A DNA stretch of 64,000 nucleotides from Chlorobaculum tepidum TLS (GTDB taxonomy: Bacteria > Bacteroidota > Chlorobiia > Chlorobiales > Chlorobiaceae). Location of the stretch: contig NC_002932.3 in the NCBI RefSeq assembly GCF_000006985.1, positions 855,109 through 919,108 on the forward strand, in the 5' to 3' direction. The translations under genes and the position numbers were made by a program. The notes below the pieces were generated by a model. That model was not told the DNA's origin and did no database searches. It was given only the letters and a program-made list of their open reading frames with translations. Positions 7,579 through 16,345 of this stretch are shown piece after piece; the stretch's first letter is position 1, and every line of letters begins with the position of its first letter.

Positions 7579-10550
7579 AACTCCACTTCGAACCCAACCT
7601 CGACTACCAGCTCCAGGCCATCGAGGCGGTCTGCGACCTGTTCCGCGGGCAGGAGATCTGCCGCACCGAGTTTACCGTCACGCGGCAGACGAGCCTGGCG
7701 TTTGCCAAGAGCGACCCGGGCGTCGGAGACCTTGGCGTCGGCAACCGTCTGACGCTGCTCGACGACGAGATTCTCGCCAACCTCCGCGACGTTCAGATCC
7801 GCAACGGCCTTGCGCCGTCGGAGACCCTGGCCTCGGGCGACTTCACCGTGGAAATGGAGACCGGCACCGGCAAGACCTACGTCTACCTGCGCACGATCTT
7901 CGAGCTGAACAAGCGCTACGGCTTCACCAAGTTCGTTATCGTGGTGCCGTCCGTGGCCATCAAGGAGGGTGTGTACAAGTCGCTCCAGATCACCGAGGAG
8001 CACTTCAAGAGCCTGTACGCGGGCGTGCCTTTCGACTACTTCCTGTACGATTCGGCAAAGCTCGGCCAGGTGCGTAGCTTTGCCACCGGAGCCAACATTC
8101 AGATCATGGTGGTCACCGTCGGGGCCATCAACAAGAAGGATGTCAACAACCTCTACAAGGACAGCGAGAAGACCGGCGGCGAGAAGCCCATCGACCTGAT
8201 TAGGGCCACCCGTCCCATCGTCATCGTGGACGAGCCGCAAAGCGTGGACGGCGGCCTCCAGGGCCAGGGCAAGGCCGCGCTCGACGCGATGAACCCGCTC
8301 TGCACGCTGCGCTACTCGGCCACCCACGTGGACAAGCACCACATGGTTTACCGGCTGGACGCGGTGGATGCCTACGAGAAGCGGCTGGTCAAGCAGATCG
8401 AGGTGGCCTCGGCCACGGTGGAGGACGCGCACAACAAGCCCTACGTGCGGCTGGTTTCGGTGAGCAACAAAAAGGGCACGATCAGCGCGCGGGTCGAGCT
8501 GGACATGCAGACCGCGGGCGGCAAGGTGCGGCGGCAGGAAGTCACCGTGCAGGACGGCGACAACCTGGAGCAGACCACCGGTCGGGCGATGTACGCCAAC
8601 TGCCGCATCGGCGAGATCCGCGTGGCCAAGGGCGACGAGTACCTGGAGCTGCGCGTGCCCGGCGGCGAGCTGTACCTGAAGCCGGGGCAGGCTTGGGGCG
8701 ATGTGGATGCGCTGGCTGTGCAGCGCGAGATGATCCGCCGCACCATCCGCGAGCATCTCGACAAGGAGAAGCGCCTGCGGCCGCAGGGCATCAAGGTGCT
8801 GTCGCTCTTCTTCATTGACGAGGTAGCGAAGTACCGGTCGTACGACGTCGACGGCAACCCGGTGAAGGGCGACTACGCGCGCATCTTCGAGGAGGAGTAC
8901 CGGCGCGCGGCGAACCTGCCCGGCTACCGCACGCTCTTTCAGGAAGTGGACCTCACGCGCGCCGCCGAGGAGGTGCATAACGGCTACTTCTCCATCGACA
9001 AGAAGGGCGGCTGGACCGACACCGCCGAAAACAACGCGAGCAATCGCGAGAACGCCGAGCGCGCCTACAACCTGATCATGAAGGAGAAAGAGAAGCTGCT
9101 CAGCCTCGACACACCGCTCAAGTTTATCTTCTCCCACTCCGCGCTCAAGGAAGGCTGGGATAACCCCAACGTCTTCCAGATCTGCACGCTGCGAGACATC
9201 CAGACCGAACGCGAGCGGCGCCAGACGATTGGCCGCGGCCTGCGCCTGTGCGTCAACCAGCAGGGCGAGCGCGTCCGCGGCTTCGAGGTCAACACGCTCA
9301 CCGTGGTAGCGATGGAGAGTTACGAGCAGTTCGCCGAGAACCTGCAGAAGGAGATCGAAGAGGACACCGGCATCCGCTTCGGTGTCGTCGAGCAGCACCA
9401 ATTCGCCGGCATACCGGTTAGCCAGCCCGACGGCAGCACGGTGCCGCTTGGCGTGGAGCAGTCCAGGGCGCTATGGGAACACCTCAAGACCGCGGGGTAC
9501 ATCGACGACAAGGGCAAGGTTCAGGATTCGCTCAAGCAGGCGCTGAAGGACGACACGTTGGTGGTGCCCGAGCCCTTTGCCGCGCAACGCGACCAGATCG
9601 TGGCCGGGCTCAAGAAGCTCGCCGGGCGGCTGGAGATCAGGAACGCCGACGAGCGCCGCCAGGTGCGCACCCGCCAGGCGGTGCTGCACAGCCCCGAGTT
9701 CAAGGCGCTGTGGGAGCGCATCAAGTACAAGAGCACGTATCGGGTGCACTTTGACAACAAGAAGCTGATCAAGCGCTGTATCCGCGCGGTGCAGGAGGCA
9801 CCCGCGATCCCGAAAACGCGCCTGCAATGGCGCAAGGCCGACATTGCCATCGGCAAGGCGGGCGTGGAGGCGACCGAGCGGGAAGGCGCGGCGACGGTGG
9901 TCATCGACGAAGCCGACATCGAACTGCCCGACTTGCTTACGGAGCTGCAGGACCGAACGCAGCTCACGCGCCGCAGCATCCAGCGCATCCTGAGCGGCAG
10001 CGGGCGCCTCAAGGACTTTAAGCGCAACCCGCAGGCCTTCATCGAGCTGACCGCCGAAGCCATCAACCGGTGCAAGCGGCTGGCGGTGGTGGACGGCATC
10101 AAGTACCAGCGCCTGGGCAACGAGCACTACTACGCGCAGGAGCTGTTCGAACAGGAGGAGCTGACCGGCTACCTCAGGAACCTGCTCGACGCCAACAAGG
10201 GCGTTTACGAGCAGATCGTCTACGACTCGGACACGGAGCGAACCTTTGGCGACCAGCTTGAAAAGAACGACGCCATCAAGGTGTACGCGAAGCTTCCGGG
10301 CTGGTTCACCGTGCCGACGCCGCTCGGCAGCTACAACCCGGACTGGGCGGTGCTGGTGGAGAAGGACGGGGCGGAGCGGCTGTACTTCGTGGTCGAGACG
10401 AAGAGCGGTTTGTTCGCCGAAGATCTGCGGGAGAAGGAGCGGGCCAAGATCGAGTGCGGGAAGGCGCACTTCAAAGCTTTGGAAGTGGGAGAGGCGCCGG
10501 CGCGATTCGTCATGGCGCGGACGGTGGATGAGGTGCTGGCGGATCCATGA
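7575..10550 (+). CDS. res: Type III restriction endonuclease (Res)
   Basis: ATP-dependent restriction subunit that works with Mod. It is 991 residues, a normal full length. Walker A METGTGKT is near residue 95, the DEAD-like box VIVDEPQ near 217 and YSATHVDKHH near 246. In the second RecA domain, SALKEGWDNPN is near 522 and QTIGRGLRL near 550. The C-terminal PD-(D/E)xK nuclease shows NPDWAVL near 921 and FVVETKSG near 938. All motor and nuclease motifs are intact, so the enzyme is probably active. Start ATG 7575 overlaps the DUF4276 stop by 4 bases. It ends the operon; no further co-directional gene follows before the convergent gene at 10759. Confidence 0.95.
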   Translation: MKLHFEPNLDYQLQAIEAVCDLFRGQEICRTEFTVTRQTSLAFAKSDPGVGDLGVGNRLTLLDDEILANLRDVQIRNGLAPSETLASGDFTVEMETGTGKTYVYLRTIFELNKRYGFTKFVIVVPSVAIKEGVYKSLQITEEHFKSLYAGVPFDYFLYDSAKLGQVRSFATGANIQIMVVTVGAINKKDVNNLYKDSEKTGGEKPIDLIRATRPIVIVDEPQSVDGGLQGQGKAALDAMNPLCTLRYSATHVDKHHMVYRLDAVDAYEKRLVKQIEVASATVEDAHNKPYVRLVSVSNKKGTISARVELDMQTAGGKVRRQEVTVQDGDNLEQTTGRAMYANCRIGEIRVAKGDEYLELRVPGGELYLKPGQAWGDVDALAVQREMIRRTIREHLDKEKRLRPQGIKVLSLFFIDEVAKYRSYDVDGNPVKGDYARIFEEEYRRAANLPGYRTLFQEVDLTRAAEEVHNGYFSIDKKGGWTDTAENNASNRENAERAYNLIMKEKEKLLSLDTPLKFIFSHSALKEGWDNPNVFQICTLRDIQTERERRQTIGRGLRLCVNQQGERVRGFEVNTLTVVAMESYEQFAENLQKEIEEDTGIRFGVVEQHQFAGIPVSQPDGSTVPLGVEQSRALWEHLKTAGYIDDKGKVQDSLKQALKDDTLVVPEPFAAQRDQIVAGLKKLAGRLEIRNADERRQVRTRQAVLHSPEFKALWERIKYKSTYRVHFDNKKLIKRCIRAVQEAPAIPKTRLQWRKADIAIGKAGVEATEREGAATVVIDEADIELPDLLTELQDRTQLTRRSIQRILSGSGRLKDFKRNPQAFIELTAEAINRCKRLAVVDGIKYQRLGNEHYYAQELFEQEELTGYLRNLLDANKGVYEQIVYDSDTERTFGDQLEKNDAIKVYAKLPGWFTVPTPLGSYNPDWAVLVEKDGAERLYFVVETKSGLFAEDLREKERAKIECGKAHFKALEVGEAPARFVMARTVDEVLADP

Positions 10551-10708
10551 TGTCCAAGAGCGCAGCGCGGGGGTGCCTGGCAACCGGGCAATTTCTCTCA
10601 CCAGATTAATCCTGGCGTGCGACTCTGACGGGCTCAGGCTTGTGGCGCATGGTTATCACCTTCTGTTTGACGTCGCGCCACCCCGAACCAGGTGCCGGCA
10701 AAGGCCCG

Positions 10709-10742
10709 CCGATGCGCACCCAGAAATCCGGGTGCACATCGG
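10709..10742. terminator. Hairpin between convergent genes
   Basis: Inverted repeat with 13-base arms, CCGATGCGCACCC and GGGTGCACATCGG, around an 8-base loop. One arm position is C opposite A on the + strand but G-U on the - strand, so it pairs better in the transcript of the 10759-11721 gene. No T run follows, so it is only a candidate terminator between the res operon and the convergent gene. Confidence 0.4.
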
Positions 10743-10758
10743 CTGCTGCGCGTTCATT

Positions 10759-11721
10759 TCAGTCGGCAACGACGAGTCGGCGCGTCAGGTAAAACGGCTC
10801 CACCGGGCCGACCACCGCCGCCGCACCCACCGGCCCGGCGGCGGCAAGGAAGCGAGGGTCGAGGTGCGAATTTTCATGGTCCCATACCGACTCCCACACG
10901 CCGTGCATGATGTAGGCGCGCAGTCCGCCATCGGCATGCGCATTGCGCAAGATTTCGGTTGACAGCGCTTTGCGGTAGTAGCGGTTGTCCCGGGCACCGG
11001 GCAAGCCGACCCCGGAGGGCTCATCCTGGGGCTCAAAGGTGTCCTGTGCGACCTGCAGCAATATGGCAACCTGGGGCTCCCACGCGGCGTGCTTGTCTTC
11101 GGGGACCATCACATGATTTTCGACCGTCACCGTTTCGCGCTCAGGAAGCTCGACTGGGCGACGCAGAAAACTGCGGATTTCCTCCGCGCCGCGGTAAATT
11201 GCATGGCGATCACCCGCGACGACGCTCTGCAGCACAGCACGATAGGCCAGCAATTCCGGGCCGTCACCACCACGAGGCGCCATGGCATGCAGCAACGGGT
11301 GGATGTGCGTTTCGAACAAGGCTTCAAAGCCTGCGGCCCGCGCCGCGCGCCCATCGGCAAAGCGGACGAACAGGTTATAAAAGTACGGTTGTGTTCCTGC
11401 GGCAACGCCGTCGAGATAGGCTGTCGCCAGCACGCCCTTGTACGTCTCCGGGTAGTTCTTCACCATCGTCGAATCGCCACTCATCTGCTTGAGTGCCAGA
11501 CTGAGGAAACCCGGCAGGACGCGCAGTTTGGCGGATACGGTGTCGATTGCCGCGAGAAAGGCGTCGTGATGGGCTGGGACGACGCGCATTTCCGCATACA
11601 AGGTCAATGCTTGATTGACGTCACGGATGGTATCCAAGGCCGCGTCCGTCCAAGGATTGAAGGCAGCGTTTCCTGGTTGGATTTGCATCGGTGAAGCCTG
11701 GGATTGTGAGAGTCCGGTCAT
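10759..11721 (-). CDS. Unrecognised 320-residue protein
   Basis: I do not recognise a family with certainty. The protein has no signal peptide or membrane segment. Residues 39-105 ([19 protein letters not shown], then a GDSTM turn) look like a small ferredoxin-like ABM/EthD module, and a similar beta-alpha pattern recurs at about 195-260, so it may be a two-module monooxygenase-like or stress-related protein. A clear Shine-Dalgarno (AGGAG, 6-7 bases before the ATG) supports the start at 11721. It follows the XRE regulator gene by 37 bases on the same strand, so the two probably form one transcription unit. GC content is high like the defence island to its left. Confidence 0.6.
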
Positions 11722-11758
11722 GTTGAGCTCCTGAAAGGGTGGTAAGAGTGGAGAAGAA

Positions 11759-12049
11759 TCAATAGAGGCGTCTCAAGAGATGTCTATAGTGTAGGGTACG
11801 ACATATGGCAAACTTTTCAAACAGATTGTCACCCGACGCGAGAAGCAGGTCGAGCTCGTCCTGCCGGTCGAGCAGCTCCAGCGCTTTTGTCCATGCGCCG
11901 ATGCTCACGCCCGGATCGCCGGACTCCATTTTGCCCAGCGTCGGGCGGCTGAGGCCGAGCCGGTCGGCGAAACGTTGCTGCATTTCGTGGCGGGCGATTC
12001 TGGCCTGTCGCAATCGTTCGCCAAGGCCTTTCAGTTTGTCGTCTTGCAC
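11759..12049 (-). CDS. HipB-like XRE/HTH regulator, possibly altered at the C-terminus
   Basis: A 96-residue DNA-binding protein with an XRE helix-turn-helix at residues 9-62 ([37 protein letters not shown]). This form is typical of HipB-like antitoxins that end near a DLF-x-x-F segment. Here the tail after LFEKF ([15 protein letters not shown]) does not look like the family's usual end, so the C-terminus may be frameshifted or truncated. No HipA kinase is adjacent; the next gene on the strand is the unrelated 320-residue protein. Start is GTG at 12049. An inverted repeat about 40 bases upstream is a likely autoregulatory operator. Confidence 0.75.
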
Positions 12050-12390
12050 AGTGGATCTTTTTTAGTGCCCTATATGCTCCTTTGAGCAACGTATATTTGT
12101 CATTAATGATACGTTGTTGCCGATGGTGACTTGTGCAATGGCGCCCGATGGCGGTATCGATCCTGATGGGCATGTCATCCGGTTTTTTGCAATGAAAATG
12201 GTTCAGGCGTGTTGGTCGTTGGTCTGGTTTTGCGGCTGATTCAGGATGGGCTGATGTTTAGTGCTGTCTTCCGAATCACTTATCGCCGTTTGCCTCGCAT
12301 ACCCAATCCTCCTTCGCCCCGCACTTTCAACACGCCTTTAACGCTGGGTGTGGCTGTATTTGTCCGGCAACTGTTATCTTCCAAAAAGAA
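12050..12390. other. Intergenic region upstream of the XRE gene
   Basis: 341 bases between the divergent XRE and DoxX-like genes. Apart from the inverted repeat at 12087-12116 I see no supported gene; a 68-codon + strand ORF at 12209 has no ribosome-binding site or recognisable features. The region is the junction between the GC-rich island and the lower-GC downstream genes. Confidence 0.5.
12087..12116. promoter_or_regulatory. Inverted repeat, probable XRE operator
   Basis: Perfect 8-base arms CAACGTAT and ATACGTTG separated by 14 bases, 38 bases upstream of the XRE start codon. Dimeric HipB-like regulators bind such palindromes to repress their own promoter; the assignment is by position and symmetry only. 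Confidence 0.45.
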
Positions 12391-12804
12391 ATGCCTGAAC
12401 CCTTTACCCTTATGAGTCTGTTCGCTCGTCAGTCTCCGGCGCTGATTGCCAGCCGGATTGCGCTTGCTTTTGTGTGGGTCTATCAGGGTGCGGTGCCGAA
12501 GCTGGTGTGCCCGAGCCCGGTTGAGCTGGGACTGCTTTCGTATCTGGGGCCGCTGTACGGTTTTATGTTCTCGGTTATGGGCTACGGCGAGATAGCGTTC
12601 GGACTGCTGCTGCTTTTGACTCCCTGGCGCTGGCCGTTTTTGCTGAACATTGCTGCCATGCTGAGCCTGCTGGGCTTTGTTTCACTTTATGAACCGCGCC
12701 TGCTGGCAGAAGCATTCAATCCGGTGTCGCTCAATGCGGCGGTGATCGCTCTCTCCCTTACGGCATACTGGGAAATGGGCAAGGTTTCGGCAAGCAATCA
12801 ATAA
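12391..12804 (+). CDS. DoxX-like membrane protein
   Basis: A 137-residue integral membrane protein with four hydrophobic segments (about residues 17-34, 50-75, 80-98 and 110-130) of the DoxX-like superfamily. An early helix carries the characteristic R-I-A-L-A-F-V-W-V-Y-Q-G-x-x-P-K pattern. Function in this family is generally unclear; members sit in oxidative-stress or small-molecule redox contexts. ATG 12391 is used; ATG 12414 (starting MSLFARQ) is also possible, and neither has a strong Shine-Dalgarno. It is followed after 14 bases by the CcoN-like membrane protein on the same strand, so the two may be cotranscribed. Confidence 0.75.
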   Translation: MPEPFTLMSLFARQSPALIASRIALAFVWVYQGAVPKLVCPSPVELGLLSYLGPLYGFMFSVMGYGEIAFGLLLLLTPWRWPFLLNIAAMLSLLGFVSLYEPRLLAEAFNPVSLNAAVIALSLTAYWEMGKVSASNQ

Positions 12805-12818
12805 AATCACAACGATCC

Positions 12819-14111
12819 ATGACTCCTGTTACGTCAAAGAACACGCTTCGAGGAATATCCAGAACCTTTCTTGTCGTCTCGTTCACCATCATTGCCATTG
12901 CCGCGACGGTTGGCGGTCTCGGCGTTCTTGCCGACAATGCCTTTCTGCTCAAGCTCCATCCATACATTTTTTTTGTCGGATTCGGAAACCTGGCCATTCT
13001 GCTGTTTAACCGTTACCTGACCTCGTCGATCTACCCTGAACTGCGGATCGATCCGGCACGTCAGCGCCTGTTCATCGGCCTGGTGGTACTGGCGCTTGTC
13101 ATGGTTACGATTGCGGTGGCGGTGGGCCTGCCGCTTCTCAAGGCGGCGGCGGGGCTGATGCTGATGGGGGTGGTTGCCGTGCCGCTCTACGAGCTTCTCA
13201 CCACGCTTTCAGTGGCGAAAATCTGGAGAGAGGTGTCGGTGCGCTACTATATTTTCGACGTGGTGTTCTTGCTCAATGCCAACCTTGGCCTCTTTACGCT
13301 TGGTCTCAAGGAGGCCTTTCCCGACAACGGCATTATTCCGTTTTTCGTGACACAGTCGGCCTACTTCCTCGGCTCCTCGTTCCCGCTCAGCATCAGCGTC
13401 ATGGGATTTCTCTACGCCTACGCATGGCGCCGGACGGACAAGATGGAGCTGGCCAGAAAGCTTTTCAGCCTCTGGTTCTACATCTTTGTCGGCGGCGTGC
13501 TCTTTTTCCTCGTCGTCATTCTCATGGGCAACTACCTCGGCATGATGCTCATCAGCCATCTGCTCACCTTTGGCGTCATGGCGCTGCTCTACACCTTCGG
13601 GGTGTTCCTGCGCAACTATTTCCGGAGCAACTTCGCCCATCCGGCGCTTGCGTTCATGCTCGGCGGTTTGGCGTTTCTCTTCGCTACCAGCGCTTTCGGC
13701 ATTCTGAACATCTACTACGCGAAGGGCATTCTGTTCGGCAGCTATCCGCCCATCCGGGGCGACAAGATGTGGATCTACCACGCGCACACCCACTCGGCAC
13801 TGCTTGGCTGGATCACGCTCTCGTTTATCGGCATGATCTACATCGTGCTGCCCTCGATCCAGAAGACGGGGAGCCTCGAACTGTTGCAAGCCGGCGATCC
13901 GCTGGGGCAGCTGCTCGGCGCGGGTACGATGAACCGCGCGTTCGTATCGCTTTCAATCATCCTCGTTGCCGGGGTGGCGATCATCGTGAGCTTCTTCAGT
14001 GGCGAGCAGCTCGTGCTTGGCATTGGTGGCATTGTGTACGCTGCGGTTGCTCTTTATCTTTTGCGAAATCTCACTCATGATCCGGTTTTCAAGACCGGTG
14101 ACAAATCATAA
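12819..14111 (+). CDS. Cytochrome oxidase subunit I (CcoN)/NnrS-like membrane protein
   Basis: A 430-residue protein with about 12 hydrophobic segments. WIYHAHTHSALLGW (near residue 317) followed by GMIYIVLP closely resembles the haem-ligand helix of cbb3 oxidase subunit I, and histidines also occur in LKLHPYIFF (near 46) and MLISHLLTF (near 245). The protein therefore looks like a stand-alone haem-copper-oxidase-fold or NnrS-like protein. No CcoO, CcoP or other oxidase subunit is nearby, so oxygen reduction is doubtful; haem/copper binding or NO handling are alternatives. It lies between the DoxX-like gene and a secreted pentapeptide-repeat gene. Fold assignment moderate, function unknown. 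Confidence 0.6.
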   Translation: MTPVTSKNTLRGISRTFLVVSFTIIAIAATVGGLGVLADNAFLLKLHPYIFFVGFGNLAILLFNRYLTSSIYPELRIDPARQRLFIGLVVLALVMVTIAVAVGLPLLKAAAGLMLMGVVAVPLYELLTTLSVAKIWREVSVRYYIFDVVFLLNANLGLFTLGLKEAFPDNGIIPFFVTQSAYFLGSSFPLSISVMGFLYAYAWRRTDKMELARKLFSLWFYIFVGGVLFFLVVILMGNYLGMMLISHLLTFGVMALLYTFGVFLRNYFRSNFAHPALAFMLGGLAFLFATSAFGILNIYYAKGILFGSYPPIRGDKMWIYHAHTHSALLGWITLSFIGMIYIVLPSIQKTGSLELLQAGDPLGQLLGAGTMNRAFVSLSIILVAGVAIIVSFFSGEQLVLGIGGIVYAAVALYLLRNLTHDPVFKTGDKS

Positions 14112-14118
14112 AAATCTC

Positions 14119-15405
14119 ATGATACTTTCTCTGTCTCGTTATTGCGGCACCGCCGCGTGCGCCGGTGTTTTGCTGTTCGGCGTAACTTCCCAAGCCATCG
14201 CTGCCGATGCCCGCCAGGAGGCTGTGGTGCAGCAGGGCAGCGTCGAGTGGAACGCCATGCGCGAGAAGAATCCCTCGATGCCCACCGATCTTTCGGGTGC
14301 GGCTCTGAAAGGACGGCGGCTGCGCAAGATCGATTTCAGCCAGACCAGCCTTGCCGGTGCCGACATGCGGCAGAGCGATTTTGGCCGATCCGAGTTTCGT
14401 GACGCCGACCTCTCCGGCGCGAAGCTCGATGGCTCCGTGCTCGCCGGAAGCCGCTTCACCGGCGCGGACATGAATCAGGCTTCGCTTGCCGGGGCTTTGT
14501 GCGCTGGTTCGGATTTCAGTGGAGCGAAGATGGCCTCGACCGTGCTGCGGCGCGCCGATTGCGGAGAAGCGAAGCTGCGCGGTACTGATCTTTCCGGAGC
14601 CGATCTCCGGGAGGCGAATCTCGAACATGCCGATCTGAGTCGGGCCGATCTGCGCGCGGCCAATCTCTGGCTGGCAAGAACCGGCGGTACGGACTTCACT
14701 GGCGCGCTGATTTCAGATGAGACCGTGCTGCCGAACGGCAAAACGGGGTCGGCGCAGTGGGCCAGCGAGCACGGGGCCATGTTCGCTCCTGTGGTGGCCG
14801 CCTCGAAGCCGGAGCCAGCCGGAGTTGCCGGAGCAGCATTGCCTCAAGCCGTTCAGTCAGCCACGCCGTCTGCATCTTCGCAGGCGGTACCCTCTGCCGC
14901 TCCGCAAAAAGCGACGACTCTTGCCAAAACCCTGAAACCCATCAGGGCATGGCGACCCGCACCATCCTCGATCAGCTACGATGCCGACCAGCTCGACCAG
15001 CTCAAGTCCAACGTCACAAAGTGGAACCGCTTGAGAACCGAAAAACCGGCGATGAACGTCAGGCTGAAGGAGGCTCCGCTCGACAACCGGGTGCTTGCCT
15101 ATGCCGACCTGCACGGTGCCGATCTTGAAAAAGCCTCGCTGAAGCGTTCCGACCTCGAGAAGGCCGATCTGAAGAGCGCCAATCTCAGGGGCGCGGATCT
15201 GCGTTCGGCCAATCTTCAGCGGGCCGATCTCCGTCAGGCCGATCTGCGAGGGGCGAACCTCTGGCTCGCCAATACCGGCAGGGCGGAGTTCGAAGGTGCT
15301 ATCGTTTCTTCCGAAACGGTGCTCGATACCGGTAAAAAAGCGACCCCGGCGTGGGCGCAAGAACATGCGGTGCGATTTATGGATGAATCGGAGCCGTTGA
15401 GATAA
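14119..15405 (+). CDS. Secreted pentapeptide-repeat protein with duplicated unit
   Basis: A 428-residue protein with an N-terminal signal peptide (hydrophobic core to about residue 28, A-x-A before ADA). It has two right-handed pentapeptide helices of A(D/N)Lxx repeats, about residues 55-200 and 315-400. Each block ends with the same module: LWLA-x-TG, then ETVL-x-x-GK and WA-x-EHA-x-x-F (14660-14790 and 15255-15380). This shows an internal duplication of a helix-plus-cap unit. An Ala/Pro/Ser-rich linker (about 225-275) joins them. Probably a periplasmic scaffold; no enzymatic motif is visible. ATG 14119 begins 8 bases after the upstream stop. Confidence 0.8.
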   Translation: MILSLSRYCGTAACAGVLLFGVTSQAIAADARQEAVVQQGSVEWNAMREKNPSMPTDLSGAALKGRRLRKIDFSQTSLAGADMRQSDFGRSEFRDADLSGAKLDGSVLAGSRFTGADMNQASLAGALCAGSDFSGAKMASTVLRRADCGEAKLRGTDLSGADLREANLEHADLSRADLRAANLWLARTGGTDFTGALISDETVLPNGKTGSAQWASEHGAMFAPVVAASKPEPAGVAGAALPQAVQSATPSASSQAVPSAAPQKATTLAKTLKPIRAWRPAPSSISYDADQLDQLKSNVTKWNRLRTEKPAMNVRLKEAPLDNRVLAYADLHGADLEKASLKRSDLEKADLKSANLRGADLRSANLQRADLRQADLRGANLWLANTGRAEFEGAIVSSETVLDTGKKATPAWAQEHAVRFMDESEPLR

Positions 15406-15414
15406 TAGTGCACG

Positions 15415-15424
15415 AAAGGAGGTG
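15415..15424 (+). promoter_or_regulatory. Perfect Shine-Dalgarno for the glycosyltransferase
   Basis: AAAGGAGGTG matches the 16S anti-SD over its full length and lies 8 bases before the ATG at 15433. Most neighbouring genes have weak or no SD, so this gene is probably translated efficiently and independently. Confidence 0.75.
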
Positions 15425-15432
15425 TAACGCGT

Positions 15433-16299
15433 ATGTCACGATCAAGCAATCCGCTGGTAACGGTCACCGTGCCGATGTACAACAACGAGCGATATATAGC
15501 CGAAACCATCCGATCGGTGCTGAACCAGACGATGGACGATTTCGAGCTGCTCATTTATGACGATCATTCAACCGACAGGTCACTTGAAATAGTCCGTTCA
15601 TTCGACGATCCTCGCATTACGATTTTCAGCAGCGAGCGCAATCTTGGCCCCGAGGGCAACTGGAACCGGGCCATCAGCGATGTGCGGGGCCGGTACGTCA
15701 AACTGCTTTGCGCGGACGATCTGCTCTTTCCGGAGTGCCTGGAAAAGCAGCTTGCAGCATTCGAGCTTTCGGAAAATGAGGGAGTGAGCCTTGTTTCAGC
15801 CCAGCGAGCCATCATCGACCCTGAGGGCAAGGTGCTCATCAACAAGGTCAACTTCATTGATGGCGGCCTGAAAGCGCCTGACGAGGTGGTCAGGAAGATG
15901 GTGCGGATGGGCACCAACATCATCGGCGAGCCGGTCTGCGGCCTCTATCCTGCCAGACTGATCGCCTTGACGAGCGGCTACAGTGCACGGATTCCGTACA
16001 CCATCGATCTCGATTTCTGGATGCAGCTTTTGCGGCTTGGCAAGCTCTGGATGATCGACGAGCCGCTCTGTGCTTTCCGCATCTCCAATCTCTCCTGGTC
16101 GTCGCGGATAGGGGAGATGCGCCACAAGCAGTTTCTCGCATTCATGGAGGAGGTGGCTGCCGATGAGCTGTTCCAGATCAATGATCTCGATCTGTTTATC
16201 GGGCGCTTCAACTCGGCAGTGCAGTCGATGACGAGCCTCATGGGCTTCAAGTTGTTCGCCGGATCGGCGGCGGAAAAGCGGGTGATTGCGGTGCAGTAA
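15433..16299 (+). CDS. Glycosyltransferase family 2
   Basis: A 288-residue GT-A fold transferase that moves a sugar from a nucleotide-sugar donor. The N-terminus [18 protein letters not shown], the IYDDHSTD segment (about 38-45) and the metal-binding LLCADD (about 93) are family hallmarks. A C-terminal acidic segment [10 protein letters not shown] (about 190) is at the acceptor side. No membrane segment follows, so it is cytoplasmic or peripheral. The acceptor cannot be told from sequence. It stands between the pentapeptide protein and an SDR gene, which gives no clear cell-envelope cluster context. Confidence 0.88.
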   Translation: MSRSSNPLVTVTVPMYNNERYIAETIRSVLNQTMDDFELLIYDDHSTDRSLEIVRSFDDPRITIFSSERNLGPEGNWNRAISDVRGRYVKLLCADDLLFPECLEKQLAAFELSENEGVSLVSAQRAIIDPEGKVLINKVNFIDGGLKAPDEVVRKMVRMGTNIIGEPVCGLYPARLIALTSGYSARIPYTIDLDFWMQLLRLGKLWMIDEPLCAFRISNLSWSSRIGEMRHKQFLAFMEEVAADELFQINDLDLFIGRFNSAVQSMTSLMGFKLFAGSAAEKRVIAVQ

Positions 16300-16345
16300 A
16301 AGGCTTGGCGCTCTGAACAAGGATCAACCAAAACTGTGGCATACG

